The position numbers and the translations under genes are program-made. A stretch of DNA of 64,000 nucleotides from Lachnospiraceae bacterium (GTDB lineage Bacteria; Bacillota; Clostridia; Lachnospirales; Lachnospiraceae): assembly GCA_015056915.1 (NCBI GenBank), contig SVFK01000002.1:62001-126000 (forward strand), given 5' to 3'. The notes beneath the pieces are model-generated. The model saw only the letters and a list, made by a program, of their open reading frames with translations. It made no database searches and was not told where the DNA came from. Of this stretch, positions 1 to 8,529 are shown in pieces. How positions within the stretch are numbered: the first letter of the stretch is position 1; every line of letters starts with the position of its first letter.

Positions 1-42
1 TCCGGCGTATATACGGAACAGATGTGAAATAAGAAAATCCGT

Positions 43-71
43 TTGCATTGTCAGAAACCATACTGTATAAT
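43..71 (+). promoter_or_regulatory. Putative sigma-A promoter for scpAB
   Basis: A TTGCAT hexamer at 43-48 and a perfect TATAAT at 66-71 are separated by 17 bases. Transcription would begin near 78, about 30 bases before the scpA start codon. The -35 box is weak, the -10 box ideal. Confidence 0.6.
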
Positions 72-108
72 GATAACCTGAGTGATTCTTTGAAGGGTGG
101 AGAAGGAT

Positions 109-855
109 ATGGCAATACCTGTAAAACTGGAGGCGTTTGAAGGTCCCTTGGACCTGTTGCTCCATTTAATTGAGAAGAATAAGATTGATATTTACGATAT
201 TCCCATAGTGGAAATTACGGAGCAATATCTTGATTATATCAAGCAGATGAAGGACCGGGATATGAACATTATGAGTGAATTTCTGGTCATGGCAGCAACC
301 TTGATTGACATCAAGTGCCGGATGCTTCTGCCCAAGGAAGTGAATGAGGAGGGCGAGGAGGAAGATCCCAGAGCAGAGTTGGTTCAGAAGCTGTTAGAAT
401 ATAAAATGTACAAATACATGTCCTTGGAATTGCGTGACAAACAGGTGGATGCTGCCAAGAATCTGTATCGTGAGCAACAGCTTCCCAAGGAAGTGGCCGC
501 TTATCGACAGCCGGTTAATTACGAAGAGTTAATCGGTGACATGAATCTGAATAAGCTGCATGAGATTTTTAAATCTATTGTCAGAAAACAGGAAGACAAA
601 ATAGACCCCATCCGCAGCCGATACGGTAATATTGAAAAGGAAGAGATTGACATGGAGGTTAAGACACTCTATGTAGAAGCCTATGCCAGAGAGCATAAGA
701 GCTTCAGCTTCCGTAAGCTCTTGGAGAAGCAGAAGAGCAGAATGGAGGTCATTGTGACCTTTCTGATTATACTGGAGCTGATGAAGGTGGGCAAGATTAA
801 TATCAGTCAGGAAAACATTTTTGATGATATTATTATTACATCAAATGTAGCATAG
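109..855 (+). CDS. scpA: Segregation and condensation protein A (ScpA)
   Basis: This is the kleisin subunit of the bacterial SMC-ScpA-ScpB condensin, which compacts and segregates the nucleoid. The opening motif 'KLEAFEGPLDLLLHLIEKNK' is the family signature, and the C-terminal winged helix ('VTFLIILELMKVGKI') is the part expected to contact SMC. The ORF track starts at a GTG at 97, but the ATG at 109 is preferred: it has a GGAG ribosome site six bases upstream and gives 248 residues, normal for the family. scpB follows after 11 bases, so the two are surely cotranscribed from the promoter just upstream. Confidence 0.95.
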   Translation: MAIPVKLEAFEGPLDLLLHLIEKNKIDIYDIPIVEITEQYLDYIKQMKDRDMNIMSEFLVMAATLIDIKCRMLLPKEVNEEGEEEDPRAELVQKLLEYKMYKYMSLELRDKQVDAAKNLYREQQLPKEVAAYRQPVNYEELIGDMNLNKLHEIFKSIVRKQEDKIDPIRSRYGNIEKEEIDMEVKTLYVEAYAREHKSFSFRKLLEKQKSRMEVIVTFLIILELMKVGKINISQENIFDDIIITSNVA

Positions 856-866
856 GAGAAAAGAAA

Positions 867-1436
867 ATGGAACGGATAAAAGCACAGGCTGTAATGGAAG
901 CGATTCTGTTTACTATGGGTGAAAGTGTGGAAATCAGCAAGCTGGCTGATGTGATAGAGGAAGATGTAAAGACAACAAAGGCGATTTTAGAAGAAATGGC
1001 GCAACGCTATGAGCAGGAGGACAGAGGCATTGTCCTGACTCAGTTTGACACGGCCGTACAGCTTTGCACCAAGGCAGACATGTATGAATACTTGATAAAG
1101 ATTGCAAAGGCACCCAGAAAAATGACGCTGACGGACACGGTATTGGAGACTCTTTCCATTATTGCGTACAAGCAGCCGGTCACCAGAGTGGAGATAGAGA
1201 GAGTACGTGGTGTCAGTTGTGACCACGCTATTAACAAATTGCTGGAATATGAACTGATTACGGAATTGGGACGTCTGGATGCGCCGGGACGCCCGTTGCT
1301 GTTCGGTACTACGGAGCAGTTTTTGCGCTGCTTTGGAGTGAAGAGTCTGGAGGAACTGCCGGAGATGAATCCTGTACAGTTGGAGGAATTCAAGCAGCAG
1401 GCAGAGGAGGAAATCCAGCTGCAGCTTGATATTTAA
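867..1436 (+). CDS. scpB: Segregation and condensation protein B (ScpB)
   Basis: The 189-residue protein is the winged-helix partner that dimerises and clamps ScpA in the SMC condensin. The segments 'AILFTMGESVEISKLADVIE' and 'ETLSIIAYKQPVTRVEIERV' are characteristic, the latter followed by the conserved 'RG' and 'GRPLLFGTT' region. The length is typical. An AGGAGA ribosome site overlaps the scpA stop, supporting translation as a pair. The antisense ORFs listed over this gene are shadows. Confidence 0.95.
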   Translation: MERIKAQAVMEAILFTMGESVEISKLADVIEEDVKTTKAILEEMAQRYEQEDRGIVLTQFDTAVQLCTKADMYEYLIKIAKAPRKMTLTDTVLETLSIIAYKQPVTRVEIERVRGVSCDHAINKLLEYELITELGRLDAPGRPLLFGTTEQFLRCFGVKSLEELPEMNPVQLEEFKQQAEEEIQLQLDI

Positions 1437-1495
1437 TACATAATGGACAATATAAGTCTCATATATTATTTTGACAACCGGAAAGGTCATAAACT

Positions 1496-2815
1496 ATGAT
1501 CACGAGAGGAAAGAGAATAATATGGGGCTTTTTTTGTGCCCTTTTTGTGTGGGTTCAGGTAGGAGTGACAGTGTCTGCTGAAGGGGAAGCGGCTGCCGAG
1601 CTGTCCCTATATGCCACATCGGCAGTGCTGCTGGATGCTGATTCCGGAAGAGTGCTTTATGGCAAGAATGCAGATGCTCCAATGGCTATGGCCAGTACCA
1701 CTAAAATCATGACCTGTATTGTGGTGCTGGAGCAGGTGGAGGATTTGGGAGAAATGGTAACCGTGTCTGCCTATGCTTCCAGCATGCCAAAGGTGAAGCT
1801 ATACATAAAACAGGGAGAGCAGTATCAGGTGAGGGAGCTTCTCTTTTCCCTGATGCTGGAATCCCATAATGATGCAGCGGTGGCGTTGGCGGAGTATGTA
1901 GGGAAGAGATATCTTGGAGAGGAATTGAAAAATAAGGACACTGCCACTTATACGGCGGAGGAAAGTAAGCAGGCAGTAGCAGCGTTTGCAGCACTAATGA
2001 ATGAAAAGGCGAGGGAGCTTGGCTGCACGGAAACACATTACATCACGCCAAATGGGTTGGATGCTACGGAAACGATTACGCTGGAAACAGGGGAGACTGT
2101 CCAAAAGGAGCATCATACCACAGCCACGGAGCTTGCTAGAATCATGTCCTACTGCATTAAAGAATCTGTGAAGAGAGATTTGTTTCTGGAAATTACCCGG
2201 ACACCAAGCTATTCCTTCACCAGAAATAACCGAAGCTTTACCTGCGCGAATCACAATTCCTTTTTGACTATGATGGATGGGGCATTATCCGGCAAAACGG
2301 GTTTCACCAATAAGGCAGGGTACTGCTATGTGGGAGCATTACAGCGGGATGACAGAACCTTTGTAGTGGCTCTGCTTGCCTGCGGATGGCCCAATAATAA
2401 GAGTTATAAGTGGAGTGACACGAAGGAAATGATGCAGTATGGTCTTGATTATTATAATTATCGTGATTACGCTCCAAAGGTCAGCCTGCAAGAGGTATAT
2501 GTGGAGGGTGGTGTAATACCGAATGGCAGCCCCTATGAGTCAAAATACATAGCTGTCACAGGCGACAAACTGGAGGAACCCCTCCGCCTTCTGACCACTG
2601 AAAAGGAACAGGTGGTGGTGCGAGTATCCCAAAAGGACTTCTGTCAGGCACCGGTAAGGGCAGGGGATGAGGCGGGAAGTGTGTCTTATTATCTGCGGGA
2701 GGAGAATGGAGAGGAGACCTTGATAAAAGAACTGCCGCTATATTTTGCAGAAGATGTCAAACGATTGGATTTTTCTTATATTCTGCGGTATATTTGGGAA
2801 ATTTACAGTCTATGA
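1496..2815 (+). CDS. D-alanyl-D-alanine carboxypeptidase (penicillin-binding protein 5 family, S11)
   Basis: A secreted serine carboxypeptidase that trims the terminal D-Ala from peptidoglycan stem peptides. Residues 1-28 form a signal peptide. The three penicillin-recognition motifs are present: S67-T-T-K70 with the nucleophile serine, S123-H-N125, and 'KTG' in 'SGKTGFTNKAG'. The C-terminal region after about residue 330 resembles the beta-rich PBP5_C domain, and the last ~15 residues could be a short membrane-associated helix. Position directly after scpAB matches the order in many Firmicutes, where the neighbour is dacB or dacF; sequence alone does not decide whether this copy is vegetative or sporulation-specific. 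Confidence 0.9.
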   Translation: MITRGKRIIWGFFCALFVWVQVGVTVSAEGEAAAELSLYATSAVLLDADSGRVLYGKNADAPMAMASTTKIMTCIVVLEQVEDLGEMVTVSAYASSMPKVKLYIKQGEQYQVRELLFSLMLESHNDAAVALAEYVGKRYLGEELKNKDTATYTAEESKQAVAAFAALMNEKARELGCTETHYITPNGLDATETITLETGETVQKEHHTTATELARIMSYCIKESVKRDLFLEITRTPSYSFTRNNRSFTCANHNSFLTMMDGALSGKTGFTNKAGYCYVGALQRDDRTFVVALLACGWPNNKSYKWSDTKEMMQYGLDYYNYRDYAPKVSLQEVYVEGGVIPNGSPYESKYIAVTGDKLEEPLRLLTTEKEQVVVRVSQKDFCQAPVRAGDEAGSVSYYLREENGEETLIKELPLYFAEDVKRLDFSYILRYIWEIYSL

Positions 2816-2852
2816 GAGTAATTTATGGAAATATGTTAAATTTATGAAAAAA

Positions 2853-2885
2853 ATGCAATTCGTTCTTTGCGAGTTGCGTTTTTTA
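2853..2885 (+). terminator. Intrinsic terminator after the carboxypeptidase gene
   Basis: An 8-bp stem (GCAATTCG pairing with CGAGTTGC, one G-T wobble) with a 7-base loop is followed by a T-run. It separates scpAB/carboxypeptidase transcription from the decarboxylase operon. Confidence 0.8.
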
Positions 2886-2894
2886 TGTTATACT
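2867..2894 (+). promoter_or_regulatory. Putative promoter of the decarboxylase operon
   Basis: TTGCGA at 2867-2872 and TATACT at 2889-2894 are spaced by 16 bases and overlap the preceding terminator. The resulting leader of about 100 bases holds a small inverted repeat (GCAT-n3-CGTT facing AACG-n3-ATGC, 2916-2945). A second TATAAT-like box at 2976-2981 lacks a convincing -35. Confidence 0.4.
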
Positions 2895-2999
2895 TAGAAA
2901 GATGTAATCATGGGGGCATGTGCGTTATCAATAAAACGTAAATGCATTCCCTGTTAATCAGTTTTTATTTTTTATAATATAAATGGAGGGCATGAAAGC

Positions 3000-4430
3000 A
3001 TGAGTACTACTTCAAAAGCGAGTCAAAGAATAGCAGCTTTACTCGACGACAACAGTTTCGTTGAAATCGGCGGACTTGTAACAGCAAGAGCTACAGATTT
3101 CAATATGAAACCAACCGAAACTCCTTCTGATGGATGTATCACCGGATACGGAGTAATCGACGGTAATCTTGTGTATGTGTATAGCCAGGATTCTTCTGTT
3201 ATGAACGGAACCATTGGTGAAATGCATGCCAAAAAGATTGCTAACCTCTATGATCTGGCAATGAAAACAGGTGCACCTGTTATCGGATTAATTGATTCTG
3301 CCGGACTTAGATTACAGGAGGCAACCGATGCACTTGCAGCATTCGGTAATATTTATCTGAAACAAACCTTAGCTTCAGGTGTGATTCCCCAGATTACTGC
3401 AATCTTCGGAACCTGTGGCGGCGGACTTGGTCTGTTCCCTACCCTGACTGATTTTACTTTCATGGAGGAGAAGAATGCCAAGCTGTTTGTAAACGCTCCT
3501 AATGCGTTAGATGGCAATGTAATTACGAAATGTGATTCTTCATCCGCTTCTTTCCAGTCTGAGGAAAGCGGCATTGTTGATGTAGTGGCTGATGAGGCGA
3601 CTATATTGACTCAGATTAGAGAGCTGGTAGGCTTCCTGCCTGCTAACAATGAGGATTATGCAGGCGTTGCAGAATGCACAGATGACTTAAATCGTGTAAA
3701 TGCAGAAATTGCAGGCTGTGTGGGTGATACTTCTATCGCATTATCCATTCTTGCAGACGATAACAATTTCTTTGAAGTAAAAGCAGGCTATGCAAAGAAT
3801 ATGGTAACCGGCTTTATCAGATTAAACGGTGCAACTGTAGGTTGTGTGGCAAACCGCTCTGAGGTTTGTGACGAAGAAGGTAAGGTAGCAGAGAAGCTTG
3901 ATGCGGTTCTTACCAAGAAGGGCTGTGAGAAGGCAGCAGATTTTGTAAACTTCTGTGATGCTTTCGGTATACCCGTACTTACCCTTACCAATGTAAAGGG
4001 CTACGAGGCAACTCTGTGCTCCGAAAAAGGCATTGCTAAGGCCGCAGCGAAGCTTACATATGCATTTGCAAATGCAACTGTTCCCAAGGTAAATGTTATT
4101 ATTGGAAAAGCATACGGTACCGCTTATGTGGCAATGAATTCCAAGGCAATCGGTGCAGATATTACCATGGCTTGGCCTAATGCAGAAATCGGTACAATGG
4201 ATAGCAAGCTGGCTGCAAAGATTATGTACGACGGTCAGGGCGCTGATGTCATCAATGAGAAGGCTGCTGAGTATGAAGCGCTGGCACTTAGCGTAACAAG
4301 CGCAGCAAAGAGAGGATATGTTGATCAGGTGGTTGATGCTGCCGATACCAGAAAATACGTAATCGGTGCATTTGAAATGTTATTCACAAAGAGTGAAGAC
4401 CGTCCTGCTAAAAAACACGGAACAGTCTAG
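3000..4430 (+). CDS. Acyl-CoA-type biotin-dependent carboxyltransferase subunit (MmdA/PccB/transcarboxylase 12S family)
   Basis: The 476-residue protein belongs to the crotonase-fold carboxyltransferases that move CO2 between biotin and an acyl-CoA, as in methylmalonyl-CoA decarboxylase alpha or transcarboxylase 12S. Two half domains are visible: an N-terminal half with 'LIDSAGLRLQEATDAL' and 'FGTCGGGLGLFPTLTDF' (oxyanion-loop glycines) and a C-terminal half with 'GKAYGTAYVAMNSKAIGAD' and 'AWPNAEIGTM'. It is somewhat shorter than the usual 510 residues and diverged, so the acyl-CoA substrate cannot be read. A GGAGGG site lies nine bases before the ATG. It heads an operon with an OadG-like protein, a biotin carrier and OadB, giving a decarboxylase subunit set; an OadA-type carboxyltransferase also follows, which is unusual. 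Confidence 0.85.
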   Translation: MSTTSKASQRIAALLDDNSFVEIGGLVTARATDFNMKPTETPSDGCITGYGVIDGNLVYVYSQDSSVMNGTIGEMHAKKIANLYDLAMKTGAPVIGLIDSAGLRLQEATDALAAFGNIYLKQTLASGVIPQITAIFGTCGGGLGLFPTLTDFTFMEEKNAKLFVNAPNALDGNVITKCDSSSASFQSEESGIVDVVADEATILTQIRELVGFLPANNEDYAGVAECTDDLNRVNAEIAGCVGDTSIALSILADDNNFFEVKAGYAKNMVTGFIRLNGATVGCVANRSEVCDEEGKVAEKLDAVLTKKGCEKAADFVNFCDAFGIPVLTLTNVKGYEATLCSEKGIAKAAAKLTYAFANATVPKVNVIIGKAYGTAYVAMNSKAIGADITMAWPNAEIGTMDSKLAAKIMYDGQGADVINEKAAEYEALALSVTSAAKRGYVDQVVDAADTRKYVIGAFEMLFTKSEDRPAKKHGTV

Positions 4431-4446
4431 AAAGGGTGATTGTAAG

Positions 4447-5244
4447 ATGAAGAAATTTTTAAGCTTATTATGTATGATTACCTGTGTCTTTGGATTAACA
4501 GCCTGTGGAAGTACTGTAGAATACACACAGTATGAGCAGGATAAGATGGAAACGGCAAAGCAGCTGGCAGCAACGGTTGTGGTTCCTTCCTTTGAGGATT
4601 TTAAGGATGAGAGCCTGCAGGCACAATACCAAGAGTATACAGCTGAAGAAGTTGCTTATACGGTAAAACAGGTTTGGGGCATTGAGGCTGACGGTTATGC
4701 TTTTATGACTGCAGTAGAGTCCTTTACCTCTTCCTATGAGGAAATCGGTGATGTGGTAAGCATTGGCGAGCCGACTGCCGAGATTGATGACAAACAGATT
4801 ATTGTATTAGTACCTGTTCAGGGCTCCAATAAAAATGCAGAGGCTGAGGTTATATTCTCAAACGATTATTTTACCAAATTTGAATCTGCATCACTGAATC
4901 CTGAAGCAACCATGGGTGATTTGATGAGCAAGGCTGCTTTGAATACCTTAATCGGTATGGGTACCGTGTTTGTAGTACTGATTCTGATTTGTTTGATTAT
5001 TTCCTGCTTTGCACTTATTCCGAAGATTCAGGCAGCGTTCTCTAAGAAGAACAAGAAAGAAGATACTAAGACAACAGGCGTTGACAATGCAGTGGCACAG
5101 ATTGTAGTTCAGGAGGAAGCTAATGAAGAAGCTGACGACCTGGAGCTGGTGGCAGTTATTGCAGCCGCTATTGCAGCAAGTGAAGGCGCAACATCTACTG
5201 ATGGTTTTGTAGTACGTTCTATCCGCAAGGTTAGATGCCGCTAG
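4447..5244 (+). CDS. OadG-family subunit with exported lipoprotein domain
   Basis: Predicted gamma/delta subunit of a sodium-pumping decarboxylase, the small membrane protein that holds carboxyltransferase to the OadB pump. The start at 4447 is chosen over the track's 4366 because it gives a clean lipoprotein signal peptide with lipobox 'LTAC' (Cys20). Residues 21-165 form an extracytoplasmic domain of unknown role, 168-191 a membrane span, and 192-265 a Lys- then Glu-rich cytoplasmic tail ending in 'STDGFVVRSIRKVRCR', a tail I associate with this family in Lachnospiraceae. Classical OadG is only about 80-120 residues, so the exported domain is the odd part. Sits 16 bases after the carboxyltransferase gene. 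Confidence 0.75.
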   Translation: MKKFLSLLCMITCVFGLTACGSTVEYTQYEQDKMETAKQLAATVVVPSFEDFKDESLQAQYQEYTAEEVAYTVKQVWGIEADGYAFMTAVESFTSSYEEIGDVVSIGEPTAEIDDKQIIVLVPVQGSNKNAEAEVIFSNDYFTKFESASLNPEATMGDLMSKAALNTLIGMGTVFVVLILICLIISCFALIPKIQAAFSKKNKKEDTKTTGVDNAVAQIVVQEEANEEADDLELVAVIAAAIAASEGATSTDGFVVRSIRKVRCR

Positions 5245-5282
5245 GGCAAAAGAAGTAAAATATAATTATGGAGGAATTTAAA

Positions 5283-5663
5283 ATGAAAAATTATACCATT
5301 ACCGTTAATGGAAACGTATATGATGTAGTAGTAGAAGAGGGCGCTTCCACAGGTGCTCCCGTAGCAGCAAAAGCTCCCGCAGCTCCCAAGGCAGCTCCTA
5401 AGGCAGCTCCTGCACCTGCAGCAGCTCCCAAGGCAACCGGAGCAGCAGGCGGTGTAAAGATTGAAGCCGGAGCAGCAGGTAAGATTTTCAAGATTGAAGC
5501 AAGTGTAGGTCAGGCTGTTAAGGCTGGTGACGCTGTAATCATTCTGGAAGCTATGAAGATGGAGATTCCTGTAGTAGCTCCTCAGGATGGTACTATTGCA
5601 AGCATTGATGTAGCAGTAGGTGACGCTGTTGAAGCTGGTGCTGTACTTGCAACAATGAATTAA
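5283..5663 (+). CDS. Biotin carboxyl carrier protein of the decarboxylase
   Basis: A 126-residue swinging-arm protein that carries CO2 on biotin between the carboxyltransferase(s) and the membrane pump. Residues 1-20 form a short beta segment, 21-56 an Ala/Pro/Lys-rich flexible linker, and 57-126 the biotinyl domain with 'EAMKMEI'; Lys92 is the biotinylation site. The ATG at 5283 follows a GGAGGA site by seven bases, better placed than the ATG at 5268 in the track. It corresponds to the 1.3S subunit of transcarboxylase or the gamma subunit of methylmalonyl-CoA decarboxylase. Because the OadA-type protein in this operon has no biotin domain, this carrier probably serves both carboxyltransferases. 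Confidence 0.93.
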   Translation: MKNYTITVNGNVYDVVVEEGASTGAPVAAKAPAAPKAAPKAAPAPAAAPKATGAAGGVKIEAGAAGKIFKIEASVGQAVKAGDAVIILEAMKMEIPVVAPQDGTIASIDVAVGDAVEAGAVLATMN

Positions 5664-5711
5664 TTCATTTATTGTACAGCGCTAAAGCGTAAAACAACAG
5701 GAGGTTAACAA

Positions 5712-6863
5712 ATGGATTATATATTTACTACGCTGGACAATCTCATTCATCAGACTGCGTTCTTTAATCTGACCGTGGGAAATTATGTGATGATTGCGGT
5801 TGCCTGCTTTTTCCTTTATTTAGCTATCCGTCATGAATTTGAGCCTTTGCTTTTGGTTCCGATTGCATTTGGTATGTTGTTGGTTAATATTTATCCTGAC
5901 ATTATGATGCATCCGGAGGATGCGGCAAACGGTGCCGGCGGATTGTTATATTACTTTTATATGTTAGATGAGTTGGCGATTTTGCCTTCCCTGATTTTCA
6001 TGGGCGTAGGTGCGATGACGGACTTTGGTCCTTTGATTGCCAATCCTAAGAGCTTTTTGCTTGGTGCAGCAGCACAGTTTGGTATTTTTGCCGCTTATTT
6101 CGGAGCTATCTGGCTTGGATTTAACGACAAGGCAGCTGCAGCTATCTCTATCATCGGTGGTGCAGACGGTCCTACCTCCATTTTCCTGGCAGGTAAATTA
6201 GGACAGGTAGCGATTATGGGACCTATCGCTGTTGCGGCATATTCCTACATGGCACTGGTACCTGTTATTCAGCCTCCCATCATGAAGCTGTTAACTACCG
6301 AGAAGGAAAGAAAAATCAAGATGGGTCAGCTTCGTCCCGTGTCCAAACTGGAGAAGATTCTGTTCCCGATTATCGTTACTATCGTAGTATGTCTGATTCT
6401 TCCTACTACAGCTCCTTTGGTAGGTATGCTGATGCTTGGTAACTTATTCAGAGAATCCGGCGTTGTAAGACAGCTGACAGAGACGGCATCCAATGCGTTG
6501 ATGTATATCGTAGTTATTCTGTTGGGTACTTCCGTAGGTGCAACTACCAGCGCAGAAGCATTTTTGAATTGGGATACCATCAAGATTGTAGCACTGGGTC
6601 TGATTGCGTTTATGTTCGGTACTGCCGCAGGTGTTCTGTTTGGTAAGCTGATGTGTGTACTGACAAAGGGCAAGGTAAACCCGCTGATTGGTTCTGCTGG
6701 TGTATCTGCGGTTCCTATGGCGGCGCGTGTATCCCAAAAGGTTGGTGCAGAAGCTGATCCTACCAACTTCCTGCTGATGCATGCGATGGGACCTAACGTA
6801 GCAGGTGTTATCGGTACTGCAGTAGCAGCCGGTACGTTCATGGCTATCTTTGGAGTGTTCTAA
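5712..6863 (+). CDS. oadB: Sodium-ion-translocating decarboxylase beta subunit (OadB family)
   Basis: Integral membrane protein of 383 residues that decarboxylates carboxybiotin and couples this to Na+ export. Multiple hydrophobic spans are visible throughout. The motif '[17 protein letters not shown]' contains the conserved Asp-Gly-Pro-Thr known to be essential for ion binding in OadB proteins, and the C-terminal '[19 protein letters not shown]' is also typical. AGGAGG precedes the ATG. The same family serves oxaloacetate, methylmalonyl-CoA and glutaconyl-CoA decarboxylases, so it does not itself decide the substrate. Followed by a 125-base gap before oadA without a visible terminator. Confidence 0.93.
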   Translation: MDYIFTTLDNLIHQTAFFNLTVGNYVMIAVACFFLYLAIRHEFEPLLLVPIAFGMLLVNIYPDIMMHPEDAANGAGGLLYYFYMLDELAILPSLIFMGVGAMTDFGPLIANPKSFLLGAAAQFGIFAAYFGAIWLGFNDKAAAAISIIGGADGPTSIFLAGKLGQVAIMGPIAVAAYSYMALVPVIQPPIMKLLTTEKERKIKMGQLRPVSKLEKILFPIIVTIVVCLILPTTAPLVGMLMLGNLFRESGVVRQLTETASNALMYIVVILLGTSVGATTSAEAFLNWDTIKIVALGLIAFMFGTAAGVLFGKLMCVLTKGKVNPLIGSAGVSAVPMAARVSQKVGAEADPTNFLLMHAMGPNVAGVIGTAVAAGTFMAIFGVF

Positions 6864-6988
6864 GTTTTCTGAAGGTTTGCCATAAATGACAGGCTACAGG
6901 AATAAAAGATAAAATGAATGATTTCGGGAAAACTGAAATGTTGAAAGGGACAGAAAGTCCACAAATAAATTATGGAGGAAATTCGTAA

Positions 6989-8416
6989 ATGTCAGAACAA
7001 GTAAAAAAACCGATTAAAATTACGGAAACTATATTGCGTGACGCTCACCAGTCTCTGATTGCTACCAGAATGCCTACCGAGATGATGCTTCCTATCGTTG
7101 AGAAGATGGATCAGGTTGGTTATCATTCTGTAGAGTGTTGGGGTGGTGCTACCTTTGATGCGTCCCTTCGTTTCTTAAAGGAAGATCCGTGGGACAGACT
7201 TAGAAAGTTACGTGATGGATTTAAGAATACCAAGCTGCAGATGTTGTTCCGTGGACAGAACATCTTAGGTTACAGACCTTATGCAGATGATGTGGTAGAA
7301 TACTTCGTACAGAAGTCAATCTCCAATGGTATTGATATTATTCGTATTTTCGACTGCTTAAATGATCTTCGTAACCTGCAGGCAGCTGTAGATGCTACCA
7401 ATAAGTTCAAGGCTCAGGAAGGCAGAGGACATGCGCAGATTGCTTTGTCTTACACCTTAGGTGATGCTTATACCTTAGAGTACTGGACCGATATGGCAAA
7501 GAAGATTGAGGAGATGGGTGCAGACTCTATCTGTATCAAGGATATGGCAGGTCTGTTGGTTCCTTATAAGGCAACCGAAATGATTACTGCAATGAAGAGC
7601 GCTACCAAGCTTCCTATTCAGTTACATACCCACTACACCTCCGGTGTGGCTAGTATGACCTACTTAAAGGCTGTAGAAGCCGGTGTAGACGTAATTGATA
7701 CTGCAATGAGTCCTTTTGCACTGGGAACCTCCCAGCCTGCAACTGAGGTTATGGTTGAAACCTTCAAGGGCACCGAGTATGATACCGGATTTGACCAGAA
7801 TCTGCTTGCAGAAATTGCTGATTACTTCCGTCCTTACAGAGACGAGTGCCTTGCAAACGGCTTGCTCAATCCTAAGGTTATGGGCGTTGATATTAAGACT
7901 CTGCTTTATCAGGTACCCGGCGGTATGCTTTCCAACATGGTGAGCCAGCTGAAGGAGCAGAATGCAGAAGATAAGTATTATGATGTATTGAAAGAGATTC
8001 CTGAGGTTCGTAAGGATCTCGGTGAGCCTCCTTTGGTTACACCTTCTTCCCAGATCGTTGGTACACAGGCTGTATTTAACGTTCTGTTGGGTGAGAGATA
8101 CAAGATGGCTACTAAGGAGACCAAGGCGGTGCTTCGTGGTGAGTACGGTCAGACCGTTAAACCTATGAATCAGGAAGTTATCGACAAGGTTATTCCCGGT
8201 GAAGAGAGAATTACCTGCCGTTATGCAGACCTTATTGACAATGAGTTAGATAAGCTTAAGGGTGAAATGGCTGAGTGGAGCCAGCAGGAAGAGGATGTTC
8301 TGTCCTACGCACTGTTCCCTCAGGTTGCTACTGACTTCTTCAAATATCGTCAGGCACAGCAGGAAAAAGTAGACATGACTCAGGCTGATACAAAGAACGG
8401 CGCATACCCTGTGTAA
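6989..8416 (+). CDS. oadA: Oxaloacetate decarboxylase alpha-type / pyruvate carboxyltransferase subunit (5S type, no biotin domain)
   Basis: A TIM-barrel carboxyltransferase that moves CO2 between oxaloacetate and biotin. Expected active-site residues are visible: Asp18 in 'LRDAHQSLIATR', Lys184 in 'IKDMAG' (the lysine carbamylated in this family) and the metal-binding 'HTH' at 213-215. At 475 residues it ends with the conserved C-terminal helical domain and lacks the C-terminal biotinyl domain of classical OadA (about 590 residues), so it needs the separate carrier encoded upstream. In architecture it equals the 5S subunit of methylmalonyl-CoA:pyruvate transcarboxylase. A GGAGGAA site precedes the ATG. 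Confidence 0.9.
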   Translation: MSEQVKKPIKITETILRDAHQSLIATRMPTEMMLPIVEKMDQVGYHSVECWGGATFDASLRFLKEDPWDRLRKLRDGFKNTKLQMLFRGQNILGYRPYADDVVEYFVQKSISNGIDIIRIFDCLNDLRNLQAAVDATNKFKAQEGRGHAQIALSYTLGDAYTLEYWTDMAKKIEEMGADSICIKDMAGLLVPYKATEMITAMKSATKLPIQLHTHYTSGVASMTYLKAVEAGVDVIDTAMSPFALGTSQPATEVMVETFKGTEYDTGFDQNLLAEIADYFRPYRDECLANGLLNPKVMGVDIKTLLYQVPGGMLSNMVSQLKEQNAEDKYYDVLKEIPEVRKDLGEPPLVTPSSQIVGTQAVFNVLLGERYKMATKETKAVLRGEYGQTVKPMNQEVIDKVIPGEERITCRYADLIDNELDKLKGEMAEWSQQEEDVLSYALFPQVATDFFKYRQAQQEKVDMTQADTKNGAYPV

Positions 8417-8418
8417 GT

Positions 8419-8511
8419 TACAAGCCGAGTAAGATAGAAAATAAGAGTGGTCGGAGAGAACATTCATGTTCTCATCCGACCACTCTTATTTTCTATCTTA
8501 CTCGGCTTGTA
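8419..8511. terminator. Long near-perfect hairpin between oadA and tetR
   Basis: Two arms of 44 and 45 bases (8419-8462 and 8467-8511) pair perfectly apart from one bulged base, around a TTCA loop. The left arm begins two bases after the oadA stop codon. There is no T-run after the 3' arm, so a standard intrinsic terminator is not certain; it could also be an RNase III target, a 3'-end stabiliser or a MITE-like remnant. Typed as terminator only because of its position. Confidence 0.5.
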
Positions 8512-8529
8512 GCCTACACATGCTCAGGC

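Noticed and set aside
2992-3003. Tiny ATG-AAA-GCA-TGA reading frame overlapping the start of the carboxyltransferase gene
   Set aside because: Three codons overlapping the real start are likely chance; no evidence that they are translated.
6326-6841. 171-residue minus-strand ORF within oadB
   Set aside because: Shadow frame of a membrane protein gene with biased codons; no ribosome site.
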